DNA of 64,000 bases from the NCBI RefSeq assembly GCF_019186805.1, contig NZ_CP066783.1, positions 372,001 to 436,000 of the forward strand. The letters are read 5' to 3'. Below, in pieces: positions 7,540 to 15,495 of the stretch. Each line of letters opens with the position of its first letter. Positions within the stretch are counted from its first letter, which is position 1. The DNA is from Comamonas fluminis (GTDB lineage Bacteria; Pseudomonadota; Gammaproteobacteria; Burkholderiales; Burkholderiaceae_C). A program made the translations under genes and the position numbers. The notes under the pieces were generated by a model that saw only the letters and a list, made by a program, of their open reading frames with translations, was not told the DNA's origin and made no database searches.

Positions 7540-9612
7540 TCAGTTGGCTGCATCTGGCGTTTGCTGCGCTTTGCGGGCGGCAAACTCCTCGCGCAGTTTG
7601 CGCAGTTTTTCACGCGGGTCTTCTTTGGCAGTGGCTGCATCCAGCCCCATTTCCTTGATGAAGCGGCTGGGCATGCAGGCCACCATTTCGCGGCCTTTTT
7701 TGCGGCGCTTGGTCCAGCTGACGGCCAGTGTGCGCTGGGCGCGGGTGATGCCCACGTACATCAGGCGGCGCTCTTCCTGCAGGCGGGCGGCGGTTTCGTC
7801 GCTCACTTTCTGCTGGCGGCCATCGTCGTCATCAAGTTTGAAGGGCAGCATGCCCTCGGTCACGCCCACCAGCATGACGTGGGGCCATTCCAGACCCTTG
7901 GAGGCGTGCAGGGTTGAGAGGATGACCATGTCCTGCTCTTTCTCACGCTCGCTGATGGTGGAGAGCAGGGCAATGTTCTGCGAGACTTCCAGCAGGCTTT
8001 TGACCTCGGTCTGCGTGGTGGTGCCTGCCGCATCTTCGATCTGGCCGCCAGCGCGCTGGGCCATCCAGTCGCAGAACTCCAGCACATTGCTCCAGCGGGC
8101 GGCGGCCACGGATTCGCTGTCTTCGCTGTCGTACAGATACTGCTCGTAGCCGATCTCCTTGAGCCAGTCCATCAGAAAGGCGCGGGATGCATCCACGCCC
8201 AGCGTATGGCGGGCGCGGTATTCCAGGTCGTTGATGTAGCGGCCAAACTCCAGCAGGCTTTCAAAGGCCTTCTTGGGCAGGGCGTCTTCCAGCATCGAAT
8301 TGAACAGCGAGCCGAACATGGACAGTTTGTGCGCGCCCGAAAACTCGCCCAGCTTGCCCAGCGTGGTGTGGCCTATGCCGCGCTTGGGCGTGCCGATGGA
8401 GCGCAGGAATGCCGGGTCGTCGTCGTTGTTGATCCACAGACGGAACCAGGCGCACAGATCCTTGATTTCCGCACGGTCAAAGAAACTGGTGCCGCCCGAG
8501 ACCTTGTAGGGAATATTGAGCTTGCGCAGTGCCTTCTCGAAAGGCTTGGCCTGGTGGTTGGCGCGGTACAGGATGGCCATGTCCTTCCACGCCGGCTGCG
8601 GGTTCATGCTGGCGCGCAGGCTTTGAATGCGGGCGGCTGCACGCTCGGCCTCGTGCTCTTCGGTATCGCAATCGACAATGCGCACGGGCTCGCCCTCGCC
8701 CAGTTCCGAAAACAGCGTCTTGGGGAACAGCTTGGGGTTGGGGCCGATCACATTGTTGGCAGCGCGCAGGATGGCGCTGGTGGAGCGGTAGTTCTGCTCC
8801 AGCTTGATGATCTTGAGCTGGGGAAAATCGATGGGCAGCTTTTTCAGGTTGTCCAGCGTGGCCCCGCGCCAGCCGTAGATGGACTGGTCATCATCGCCCA
8901 CGGCAGTGAAATGGCCGCGCTCGCCCACCAGCATTTTCAGCAGTTCGTACTGAGTGGCGTTGGTGTCCTGGTATTCATCGACCAGCACATGCCCTAGCAG
9001 ACGCTGCCATTTTTCGCGCACATCGGGATGGCCTTTGAGCAAACGCATGGGCATGCCGATCAGGTCGTCAAAGTCCACGCTCTGATAGGCGGCCAGGCGC
9101 TCTTCGTAGCGCTGCATGATGAGCGCAATGCTGCGCTCGTTGTCATCCTGGGCCATGGCCAGCGCCTTGCGGCTGTCCCAGCCATCGTTCTTCCAGCCGC
9201 TGATGGTCCATTGCCACTGGCGGGCGGTTGCTGCATCGGTGGTGCCGCCCGCACAGTCCTTGAGAATGCCCGTCACATCGTCCTGGTCTAGGATGCTGAA
9301 CTGGGGCTTGAGGCCCAGCACATGCCCATCCTCGCGCACCATGCGCACGCCCAGCGAGTGAAAGGTGCAGATCAGCACTTCCTTGGCCTGGCGGCCAATC
9401 AGGCCGGCAGCACGCTCGCGCATTTCAGCAGCGGCCTTGTTCGTAAAGGTAATGGCCGCAATGCGGCGCGGAGCCATGCCGTTTTCAATCAACCGGGCAA
9501 TCTTGTGCGTAATCACCCGGGTTTTGCCCGAGCCCGCTCCGGCCAAGACAAGGCATGGTCCTTCGGTGTAGTGCACGGCCTGGAGCTGAGCGAGATTTAG
9601 TCCAGCAGACAT
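7540..9612 (-). CDS. rep: ATP-dependent DNA helicase, UvrD/Rep superfamily (Rep-like)
   Basis: 690 residues from the ATG at 9612 (MSAGLNLAQLQAVH); an in-frame extension to 9669 adds 19 atypical residues and is not preferred. SF1A motifs are complete: GAGSGKTRVI (Walker A, about 29-38), FTNKAAAEMRERA (Ia), VDEYQDTNATQYELL (II), GDDDQSIYGWRGA (III), KLEQNYRST (IV), STLHASKGLEWPHV (V) and MYVGITRAQR (VI). Length and the FTNKAAAEM motif fit Rep better than UvrD. It unwinds DNA 3'-5' and helps replication forks past obstacles. Confidence 0.88.
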   Translation of the reverse strand: MSAGLNLAQLQAVHYTEGPCLVLAGAGSGKTRVITHKIARLIENGMAPRRIAAITFTNKAAAEMRERAAGLIGRQAKEVLICTFHSLGVRMVREDGHVLGLKPQFSILDQDDVTGILKDCAGGTTDAATARQWQWTISGWKNDGWDSRKALAMAQDDNERSIALIMQRYEERLAAYQSVDFDDLIGMPMRLLKGHPDVREKWQRLLGHVLVDEYQDTNATQYELLKMLVGERGHFTAVGDDDQSIYGWRGATLDNLKKLPIDFPQLKIIKLEQNYRSTSAILRAANNVIGPNPKLFPKTLFSELGEGEPVRIVDCDTEEHEAERAAARIQSLRASMNPQPAWKDMAILYRANHQAKPFEKALRKLNIPYKVSGGTSFFDRAEIKDLCAWFRLWINNDDDPAFLRSIGTPKRGIGHTTLGKLGEFSGAHKLSMFGSLFNSMLEDALPKKAFESLLEFGRYINDLEYRARHTLGVDASRAFLMDWLKEIGYEQYLYDSEDSESVAAARWSNVLEFCDWMAQRAGGQIEDAAGTTTQTEVKSLLEVSQNIALLSTISEREKEQDMVILSTLHASKGLEWPHVMLVGVTEGMLPFKLDDDDGRQQKVSDETAARLQEERRLMYVGITRAQRTLAVSWTKRRKKGREMVACMPSRFIKEMGLDAATAKEDPREKLRKLREEFAARKAQQTPDAAN

Positions 9613-9688
9613 GAAACAGATTGCTCCTTCATCCTCAAAACAAGGTCTGGGAGGATACCGCTTTGCCATGAAGACTCCTGAGGCCGAC

Positions 9689-9702
9689 TGTCACAACTGA
9701 CA
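9689..9702. promoter_or_regulatory. Small palindrome upstream of the helicase gene
   Basis: TGTCACAACTGACA is a perfect 5-bp inverted repeat with a 4-base spacer, 77 bp upstream of the helicase ATG in the divergent gap. The half-site TGTCA occurs again at 9788-9792 and 9810-9814. It may be an operator, but no regulator is identified. Confidence 0.35.
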
Positions 9703-9775
9703 AATTGAAGGGGTGGAGTGAGGCATGCACCTACATTTCTGACGGACGCGGGGCAGGATAATTGTTGTAAGAAGG

Positions 9776-9814
9776 TGTTGACTTCAGTGTCAAAAATTGT
9801 TGAATGCAGTGTCA
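9776..9814 (+). promoter_or_regulatory. Tandem 17-bp near-direct repeats before the GTPase cassette
   Basis: TGTTGACTTCAGTGTCA (9776-9792) and TGTTGAATGCAGTGTCA (9798-9814) match at 14 of 17 positions. They lie 22 bp apart start to start, about two helical turns, so bound proteins would sit on the same face. They are about 85 bp upstream of the first cassette gene. They look like an activator or repressor site; the factor is unknown. Confidence 0.45.
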
Positions 9815-9898
9815 GCTACTTGGGTGATCAACGCATTGTTGCTATTGTTTCGAAATAGCAATTTATTTCGACTATGAACAACAGGCAGGGCGATTTGC

Positions 9899-10633
9899 AT
9901 GGCGAAAACCATTGGTGAGGTCAGTTGGGCGGCGCAGTTGTGGACGCCCGCAGTGCAGCAGCGCTTCGAGGCGTTGTTTGCCGTGGCATCGCGCAAGTCG
10001 CTGTCTGGCTGGCGCCAGGTGTCAAGCGATTCGGCAGAGGTCTTGATTCTGGATGGCTCGGTTCCCACTGCCGCGCCAGATGCCAAGACTTCCCCCTGTG
10101 TGGTGTACGTGGGCGGTGAGGCTTCGGCGCAACCGCTTGGGCGCTCTTCACAAGGCTGGGCTGCGCATCTGGATGTGGAATTCACGCTGTCCGATCTGAT
10201 CGACATGCTCGATCGCGCAGCCGTCTTTTTGATGGACTGGAAAGCCCGCCAGAAGGCGGCGGTGGTGCTGACCCTGCAGCGCGCCATGGCGGACCTGAAA
10301 GAGCAGGGGCTCAATTGCCCGCACCGCTTTCAGCTCAAATCCTGGGTGGCTTTGCCAGGCAGCGCCAACACGGCAGAAAACATGCGCGCACTGGCCTTGA
10401 TGTCGCGTGGGCCGATTGCGGCGCAGTCACTCAGCGATCACTCCGGCATGGAAGTGCCCCAGCTTATTTCCCTGTTGTCTTTGCCACAGGTTCAGGCAGT
10501 ATTGCGCTGCAGCTTGAAAACTGCAGAGGCTTCCAAGTCTCAGGCCACTAAAAATACAACTCCAGCGACTTCGGTCACACGCCAGTGGGTGCAGAAGCTG
10601 ACCGGCTGGATTACGCGCGGAGGGCGTACATGA
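9899..10633 (+). CDS. Unknown protein heading the GTPase-Roadblock cassette
   Basis: 244 residues, no signal peptide or membrane segment. I do not recognise the N-terminal two thirds (Trp-rich start, then an acidic 'LDVEFTLSDLIDMLDRAAVFLMDW' helix). Residues about 150-205 (LMSRGPIAAQSLSDHSGMEVPQLISLLSLPQVQAVL) look like a winged-helix or helical-bundle module of the sort often placed beside response-regulator or GTPase partners. The stop overlaps the GTPase start (ATGA), so the two proteins are made together. Possible roles are an adaptor or effector of the GTPase; this is inference. Confidence 0.75.
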   Translation: MAKTIGEVSWAAQLWTPAVQQRFEALFAVASRKSLSGWRQVSSDSAEVLILDGSVPTAAPDAKTSPCVVYVGGEASAQPLGRSSQGWAAHLDVEFTLSDLIDMLDRAAVFLMDWKARQKAAVVLTLQRAMADLKEQGLNCPHRFQLKSWVALPGSANTAENMRALALMSRGPIAAQSLSDHSGMEVPQLISLLSLPQVQAVLRCSLKTAEASKSQATKNTTPATSVTRQWVQKLTGWITRGGRT

Positions 10634-11196
10634 CATCTTTCATCCCCACGCAGCCCGGACAGGGCCTGCTGCGGGTAAGCCTGCTTGGCCCCATGGGCAT
10701 AGGCAAGACTACGGCACTGCACAGCCTTTGTGGCCAGCTCATGGCCGGCAGCGACGTTCCCAATCTGGACAAGGGCGCCCACGCCAAGGAATTCACCACG
10801 GTGGGGGCTGAGTTCGGTGAAATCGATCTGGGGTCTGGCGAGCGACTGCAACTGGTGGGCAGTCCCGGGCAGGATCGTTTTGACTTTGTGCGCCGCTGGG
10901 TGCTGTCGGCATCGGTGGGCGCGCTGCTCATGGTGGATGTCAACGACAGCGATGCGCTGGATTACGTCAGCGAGATGCTGGGCGGCGTGGCAGAGCTGGA
11001 AACAGCGCCACTGCTCATCATTCTGAGCTGCCGTCCTGCCAGTGGCGATCAGCTGGAGGCGTTCAGCGCCGCCTTGATGTCCCGTGGACATCCCATGGTG
11101 CCCATTGTTCAGGCCGACCCACGTGACCGTCAGCAGATGCTTGATGCTCTGGGCGTGCTGGCCTCGCTGCTGTCCTTGCAAAGTCAGACTCTATGA
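10630..11196 (+). CDS. Small GTPase-like protein (MglA/Arf-like, atypical G4)
   Basis: 188 residues. G1 P-loop is GPMGIGKTT (about 18-26). A switch I-like FTTVGAEFGEIDL follows near 56-68, and G3 reads LVGSPGQDRFDFVRR, where a PGQ replaces the canonical DxxG as in MglA-type bacterial GTPases. The expected G4 (NKxD) is not visible: after strand 'APLLIILSC' comes RPAS. It overlaps both neighbours by the ATGA arrangement. Known MglA-type proteins act as polarity switches with Roadblock-domain GAPs; here two Roadblock-like genes follow directly. GTP rather than ATP binding is inferred. Confidence 0.8.
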   Translation: MTSFIPTQPGQGLLRVSLLGPMGIGKTTALHSLCGQLMAGSDVPNLDKGAHAKEFTTVGAEFGEIDLGSGERLQLVGSPGQDRFDFVRRWVLSASVGALLMVDVNDSDALDYVSEMLGGVAELETAPLLIILSCRPASGDQLEAFSAALMSRGHPMVPIVQADPRDRQQMLDALGVLASLLSLQSQTL

Positions 11197-11591
11197 AGAC
11201 CAATACACCCCTCGTTATTCCTGCTGACGTGGTTCAGACAGGGCACGAAATTCTCCAGCGCATTGTGGCCCCCGTGGATGGTGTGCGCATCGCGCTGCTG
11301 TGCACGCCCGATGGCTTCGAGATCACGGCATTGCGCATTCGCAGCGAGCTGCCGACCGAGCGCCTGTCGGCCATGGCTGGCTCGCTCATGGCCATGGCCA
11401 AGGCGGTGGCCAATGAAATCGGACACAAGGATTGCAAGCGCCTGACCTTCGAGACGGAGTCAGGCACGGTAGTGTTCCAGGCAGTAGGCGGCCAGTTCCC
11501 GGCCGTGCTGTGTCTGGTTGTGGATCAGAACGCCTTGCTAGGACGCGCACTCTGGGCGGCCGGTGAGGTTGCAACCGGGTTCATGCCCTGA
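11193..11591 (+). CDS. Roadblock/LC7-like domain protein 1
   Basis: 132 residues. The order 'VDGVRIALLCTPDGFEITALR', a helix 'RLSAMAGSLMAMAKAVANEIG', then beta strands 'RLTFETESGTVVFQAVGG' and 'AVLCLVVDQNALLGRALWAAGE' is the Roadblock/LC7 fold. It starts on the stop of the GTPase gene (ATGA). Roadblock proteins act as homodimeric partners or GTPase-activating proteins of small GTPases, so this is a likely MglB analogue. Fold assignment is by pattern, not by search. Confidence 0.8.
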   Translation: MKTNTPLVIPADVVQTGHEILQRIVAPVDGVRIALLCTPDGFEITALRIRSELPTERLSAMAGSLMAMAKAVANEIGHKDCKRLTFETESGTVVFQAVGGQFPAVLCLVVDQNALLGRALWAAGEVATGFMP

Positions 11592-11677
11592 CCGGTGGAT
11601 CGCGGTCGTTCTGAGTTTCAAAGTGTGCGCATTGATCGCACGGGTTCCTGGCTTCGCATTTTTCAAAAGGTGGATTT

Positions 11678-12037
11678 ATGGCATCGATTCAAGACTCTCT
11701 GAACGCTTTGATGACTGCGGATGGCGCTGTCTGTGCGGCTCTGGTCGACAGCACCAGCGGTATGCTGATGGGCAGCGTCGGCAGCGGCGTGGACATGGAG
11801 CTGGCTGCAGCTGGCAATACCGAAGTGGTGCGAGCCAAGCTCAAGACCATGCGCATGCTGAATCTGAACGATCAGATCGATGACATCCTGATCACACTGG
11901 GCAAGCAATACCACATCATCCGTCCCGTGGTGGCCAACGAAGGCGTGTTCTTCTACCTGGTGCTGGACAAGGCCCGTGGCAACCTGGCGCTGGCCCGCCG
12001 CAAGACTGCGGATGTGGAAAAGGAACTCAAGCTCTGA
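11678..12037 (+). CDS. Roadblock/LC7-like domain protein 2
   Basis: 119 residues with the same fold order: 'ALMTADGAVCAALVDSTSGMLMGSVG', an alpha helix, 'DQIDDILITLGKQYHIIRPV' and 'GVFFYLVLDKARGNLALARRKTADVEKEL'. AAAGGTGG lies 6 bases before the ATG. It is separated from the first Roadblock gene by 86 bp, so it may be made in different amounts. The C-terminal basic-acidic helix is not in the first copy. Two different Roadblock partners could form a heterodimer or play GAP and effector roles. A terminator follows. Confidence 0.8.
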   Translation: MASIQDSLNALMTADGAVCAALVDSTSGMLMGSVGSGVDMELAAAGNTEVVRAKLKTMRMLNLNDQIDDILITLGKQYHIIRPVVANEGVFFYLVLDKARGNLALARRKTADVEKELKL

Positions 12038-12061
12038 TTGGCTTGCACCTTCACACCTCAG

Positions 12062-12092
12062 CAAAGCCTGCCCTGTGCAGGCTTTGTTGTTT
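12062..12092 (+). terminator. Intrinsic terminator of the GTPase cassette
   Basis: CAAAGCCTGC (12062-12071) pairs with GCAGGCTTTG (12077-12086) around a 5-base loop, followed by TTGTTT. It lies 24 bp after the second Roadblock stop and closes the cassette. Confidence 0.8.
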
Positions 12093-12214
12093 CCGGGCTT
12101 TCCGGCGTCCAGCCTTTTCTTTGCACAGCTTCTGCTCTTCTCTCTGCGCGACGGCAGGCTGCAAATAATTTCAGGTGTCTGCAGCGCACCATCTGACCGC
12201 TGTGCCTGCACAAT

Positions 12215-13180
12215 TTGCCGGTGCTGTCTGTTCTTCTCATCACCTTCCCCTTTTTCGCGCTGGTCGCCTGCGGCTTTATTGCCACCTGGCGCGGCGTGCT
12301 GCCGCAGGTCGCCATTCCGGGGCTCAACGCCTTTGTGCTGTACTTTGCGCTGCCCTGCATGCTGTACCGCTTTGGCGCGCAAACGCCGATTGCACAGTTG
12401 CTGGATGCACAGGTCACGCTGATCTATCTGCTGTGCGCCGTGCTCATGGTGGGCGCTACCGTGGCCCTGACCCGCAAGCGCATGGGCTGGAACGACGCCG
12501 CCTTTGGCGCGCTGGTCGCAGCCTTCCCCAACACCGGCTTTATGGGCGTGCCCATGCTGGTGGCCCTGCTGGGCGCGCAAAGCGCAGGGCCGGTGATCGT
12601 GACCATGGCCATAGACATGGTCATCACCACATCCGCCTGCATCGCCCTCTCGCGCCTTGATCTGGCGGGCGGGCAGGGTCGAAACGGTGTCTGGACGGCG
12701 GTGCGCAACTCCCTCAAAGGCATGCTCTCCAACCCCATGCCCTGGTCGATCTTGCTGGGCGGACTGGCATCGGCCATGGGCTGGGTGCTGCCCGGCCCGG
12801 TGGACAAAACCGTGGCCATGCTGGCCGGAGCTGCCTCGCCCGTCGCACTCTTCACCATTGGCGCAGTGCTTGCGCGCTCTCAGATGAATAGCAATGAGCG
12901 TGTGTCCGCTATGGACTATGTGCCAATTGCGCTCGCAAAGCTGGTCATTCACCCCCTGCTGATATGGGGGGCGGGCATGGCGGCCATCTCTCTGGGCATG
13001 CAGCTCAAGCACGAAACGCTGGTGGTTCTGGTGCTGCTGGCGGCCCTGCCATCGGCCAGCAATGTATCGCTGCTCACCGAACGCTACGGCGCCCACAGCG
13101 GCCGCGTGGCCCGAATCATTCTGGTGTCGACCAGTCTGGCGTTTCTGACCTTCTCCGGCGCTGTGGCCTTGATGGTTTGA
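12215..13180 (+). CDS. AEC-family (auxin efflux carrier-like) transporter
   Basis: About 321 residues with roughly ten hydrophobic segments split by a short cytoplasmic loop near residues 225-240 (SQMNSNERVSAMDY). Features of the family include 'AFVLYFALPCMLYRF' in the first helices, 'GALVAAFPNTGFMGVPMLVALLG' in the middle and 'ALPSASNVSLLTERYG' near the end. No ATG is available: TTG 12215 or GTG 12221 must start it, and no clear ribosome site decides. Bacterial members move small organic anions such as malate or malonate. The loop's codons resemble an ATAGC-type repeat. Confidence 0.82.
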   Translation: MPVLSVLLITFPFFALVACGFIATWRGVLPQVAIPGLNAFVLYFALPCMLYRFGAQTPIAQLLDAQVTLIYLLCAVLMVGATVALTRKRMGWNDAAFGALVAAFPNTGFMGVPMLVALLGAQSAGPVIVTMAIDMVITTSACIALSRLDLAGGQGRNGVWTAVRNSLKGMLSNPMPWSILLGGLASAMGWVLPGPVDKTVAMLAGAASPVALFTIGAVLARSQMNSNERVSAMDYVPIALAKLVIHPLLIWGAGMAAISLGMQLKHETLVVLVLLAALPSASNVSLLTERYGAHSGRVARIILVSTSLAFLTFSGAVALMV

Positions 13181-13231
13181 CAAAAATAATAGCGGCCTGA
13201 GCGTACCCAGTAAGCGCAAGCCGCTGTTTTG
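13181..13231 (+). repeat. 51-bp direct repeat, copy 1
   Basis: Begins CAAAAATAATAGCGGCCTGA immediately after the AEC stop and ends GCCGCTGTTTTG. A same-length relative lies at 14230-14280 with about nine differences. The ends AGCGGC and GCCGCT can pair with a T-rich tail, so this copy may also terminate the AEC transcript. Confidence 0.6.
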
Positions 13232-13315
13232 AATGTTGTTTGATAAGTCGGCTGGAATTTTAGTCTGCTGCTATTGACCTCAGCGGATGGTCAAACCACT
13301 AACGCTTGATTCAGG

Positions 13316-14002
13316 CTAAGGCAGCTGTGATTTGGAGGGGGTGAGAGGCGCTGTTGCTGGTTGAGTGTTAGGAGCGATGCGATCTGCAAGTTTTGTGGCC
13401 GCGGCACCTAGTACTGCCCCGAGGATTGCTGAAACTACTGCAACAATGATGCTATCTGAATTGCGCTGGAAGAAGCTCCTGCCATCCTTGGGCTCATGAG
13501 TGAGTAGTAATCCGTGCTTACGCAACTGAATAAAGTTGATCCAGATGTACCAAGCAAATATCAGCCCCATGGAGCTGATGAAGCCCAACTGCATAGACTT
13601 AAGCGCAGGAACGTAAGTCAGGACTTGCAAAAAAAACATGAGCGGGAGAAGCCGAGAATCTTTGTACAGGGCTCTAGGTGATCTTTCTGCAGCTGAAAGG
13701 ATTGTGGCAATACGCGCAAAAAGGCCGGATGACACCAGATCATCACTGCTCGCATAAAGGTGCACCGACATGGGAGAAAGCTCGAGAGTTAGATACGGAT
13801 GCCGGGTGCTTATCTTTAACTCTCGAGGGCTCTTGCCTAGCAAATGACCTGCAAGCTCGTCGACACTTTCATACTCATTGCGATCTGCGATGATTTTTAC
13901 ATCTTCCGCTGGGGCAAGGATCGTGATGATCTCTCGAAGCCCATCGAGACGCAGTACCAAGGGAGAAAAATAACGCGATTGGGACGCTTCAAGTCGCTTC
14001 AA
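13316..14002 (-). CDS. Orphan membrane protein
   Basis: 228 residues that I do not recognise. Residues 1-110 are soluble and rich in charged residues. Two closely spaced hydrophobic segments follow (about 125-165: 'LLPLMFFLQVLTYVPAL' and 'LGFISSMGLIFAWYIWINFI'), and a third near the C-terminus (DSIIVAVVSAILGAVLGAAAT). The tail is Pro/Thr/Ser-rich. Its codons are visibly more AT-rich than its neighbours', and it sits between two 51-bp direct repeats, both hinting at acquisition. No operon partner. Confidence 0.65.
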   Translation of the reverse strand: MKRLEASQSRYFSPLVLRLDGLREIITILAPAEDVKIIADRNEYESVDELAGHLLGKSPRELKISTRHPYLTLELSPMSVHLYASSDDLVSSGLFARIATILSAAERSPRALYKDSRLLPLMFFLQVLTYVPALKSMQLGFISSMGLIFAWYIWINFIQLRKHGLLLTHEPKDGRSFFQRNSDSIIVAVVSAILGAVLGAAATKLADRIAPNTQPATAPLTPSKSQLP

Positions 14003-14229
14003 TTGCGGCCTCCTAAAGCGTAACTAGATTCAGATGGCAGGAGGAACAATGCTCGTCACTCTTATAAGAAAAAGAAAGAATCTATCCGTAATGATGAGGG
14101 CGGGCAATCGCAAGCCAACTTTTTAGGCAGACCTCAAATTCCGAATCGAGGCCTGCTATTAGTCATCAAAAGTCTGTGATGGAATGACTGTTATGGGGGC
14201 AGAGTCAATAAGCGCCAAACAATCCCAAC

Positions 14230-14280
14230 CAAAAACAATAGCGACCTACGCATACCCCGTAAGCGAATACCGCTGTTTTG
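14230..14280 (+). repeat. 51-bp direct repeat, copy 2
   Basis: CAAAAACAATAGCGACCTAC through ACCGCTGTTTTG, same length and orientation as 13181-13231. The two copies bracket the AT-rich membrane-protein gene. The rest of the gap 14003-14310 holds nothing else I recognise. Confidence 0.6.
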
Positions 14281-14310
14281 GCTAAATATCGCAAATCAAG
14301 CACACCCCAG

Positions 14311-14416
14311 CGCCAGAGACAGCCAGCAAGGGCCGCCCCGCAGCGAGGCTGTCGTCCCTCTCCCATAGCGCGCAGCGCGTAGAGAGAGGGGAAGGCGCGT
14401 CAGCGCCTCAGGGGGA
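14311..14416 (-). repeat. Dispersed 3'-end repeat, copy C (displaced from ansB)
   Basis: On the minus strand it reads CTCCCCCTGAGGCGCTGACG, then CCTTCCCCTCTCTCTACGC and GGGAGAGGGACGACAGCC. Every other copy follows a stop codon on its own strand. This one would follow the asparaginase gene at 18609 if the insertion-sequence block 14429-18604 were removed. Confidence 0.75.
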
Positions 14417-14428
14417 GTTTCTTAGAGT

Positions 14429-15432
14429 CGCTTGTATGTTTACGGTGTCGGGGTGAGGGACAAGAGTCGCTATCGGCTGTTTGCGCAGACCGACTGAGTT
14501 AGATCCCTCCCACCCCACCTCATAGCGTCGATAAGGAACTGAGCAGCACGTAGCCATCAGGCTGCGTGACTGCCGATCTGAAGGCAAGCCAACGCACGTA
14601 GGTGGAACAGGCACCCCGACAAGCCATTGTCTTTGTTGGAGGTGCTGTTATGCAAACGACCTTTATCGGAGTGGATGTCTCCAAAGCGGAGTTGGTCATC
14701 AGCGTTGGCGATCAAGCTGCCGTGAGCGTGACCAATGACACATCTGCGATCATGCGCTGGTTGGCCTCGTTACCCCAAGATTGCTCTGTCGCCATGGAAT
14801 CTACAGGGCGCTACCACTTGCTGCTCGCACAACTGGCTTTGCAAGCAGGGCTGAATGTGTATGTGCTCAATGCCCGGGATGTGTTCTTTTATGCCAAGGC
14901 ACTGGGCGCCAGGGCTAAAAGCGATGCTCTGGACTGCGTGGTGATTCGGCGCTATCTGCAGGAGCATGTTCAAAGCCTGTATCCCTGGCAGCCTGGCACA
15001 CCCGTTCAGCAGCAGCTCCATCTCTTGCTGACTCGACGTGCGCAGCTTAGCGCGCACCAGGCAGCCTTGAAGCAGACGCTCAAGGCGGTTGACTTACCCG
15101 GGCCGCAGATGGTGCACTTGATGGAATCGTTCAAAGCCCTGCTGCAGGCCATTGATGAGCAGGTTGTGCACCTGATCTCCAGTGACGACGCCATGCACCA
15201 AGGCTGCCAGCGACTGCAGTCGATTACAGGGATTGGCCCACAAACCAGTGCACTGCTGACAGAGCTTTTAAGTCGCCTGCACTTTGCCAACTCGGACGCA
15301 CTGGTTGCCTATAGCGGGCTGGACCCTCGTGCCAATGACTCTGGCACAAAGCGTGGGAGGAGGCGTTTAAGCAAACGAGGCCCAGCCTTGCTGCGCAGGC
15401 AGATGTATCTGGCCGCATTCGCTGCCAGCCAC
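14429..15432 (+). mobile_element. IS110-type element, copy 1 (3' truncated)
   Basis: Sequence from CGCTTGTATG at 14429 to GCCAGCCAC at 15432 is repeated in reverse orientation at 18604 down to 17604, seemingly without change. It contains the left non-coding end and most of the transposase gene, and is cut at 15432 by the left inverted repeat of an IS3 element. The last 53 codons and the right end are missing. Confidence 0.9.
14446..14621 (+). ncRNA. Putative IS110 bridge RNA (copy 1)
   Basis: The 220 bp left end upstream of the transposase is conserved in both copies and highly structured. A closing stem pairs TGTCGGGGTG (14446-14455) with CACCCCGACA (14612-14621). Inside are hairpin TCGGCTG/CAG-A-CCGA (14473-14493) and a bulged stem at 14543-14573 (GCAG-CACG with CGTG-CTGC). 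IS110-group elements are known to encode a structured bridge RNA in the left end, ahead of the recombinase, that specifies target and donor. Exact RNA ends and loops are not determined. Confidence 0.5.
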
Positions 15433-15435
15433 TGA
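14650..15435 (+). pseudogene. IS110-family transposase, truncated
   Basis: The first 261 codons of the 314-residue transposase encoded by the copy at 17439-18383. They start at ATG 14650 (MQTTFIGVDVSK) and are closed by the TGA that opens the IS3 inverted repeat. The N-terminal RuvC-like DEDD domain (GVDVSK, MESTGRY, RAKSDALD) is intact. The C-terminal domain with the catalytic serine region is partly lost after AAFAASH. It is probably inactive, though the intact copy could act in trans on its left end. Confidence 0.88.
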
Positions 15436-15495
15436 ATCGCCCCGGGTTTTCTAGACACTTCTGAGCCTCAATCCCGAGGCCCAATAGGAGGTGCC

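Noticed and set aside
11663-13219. A 518-codon open frame on the minus strand
   Set aside because: It is antisense to the second Roadblock gene and the AEC transporter, His/Gln-rich as expected for the reverse of high-GC coding DNA, and matches no family.
13181-14280. Integron attC sites around the orphan membrane protein
   Set aside because: The repeats lack the GTTRRRY and RYYYAAC core sites, and no integrase is in the window.
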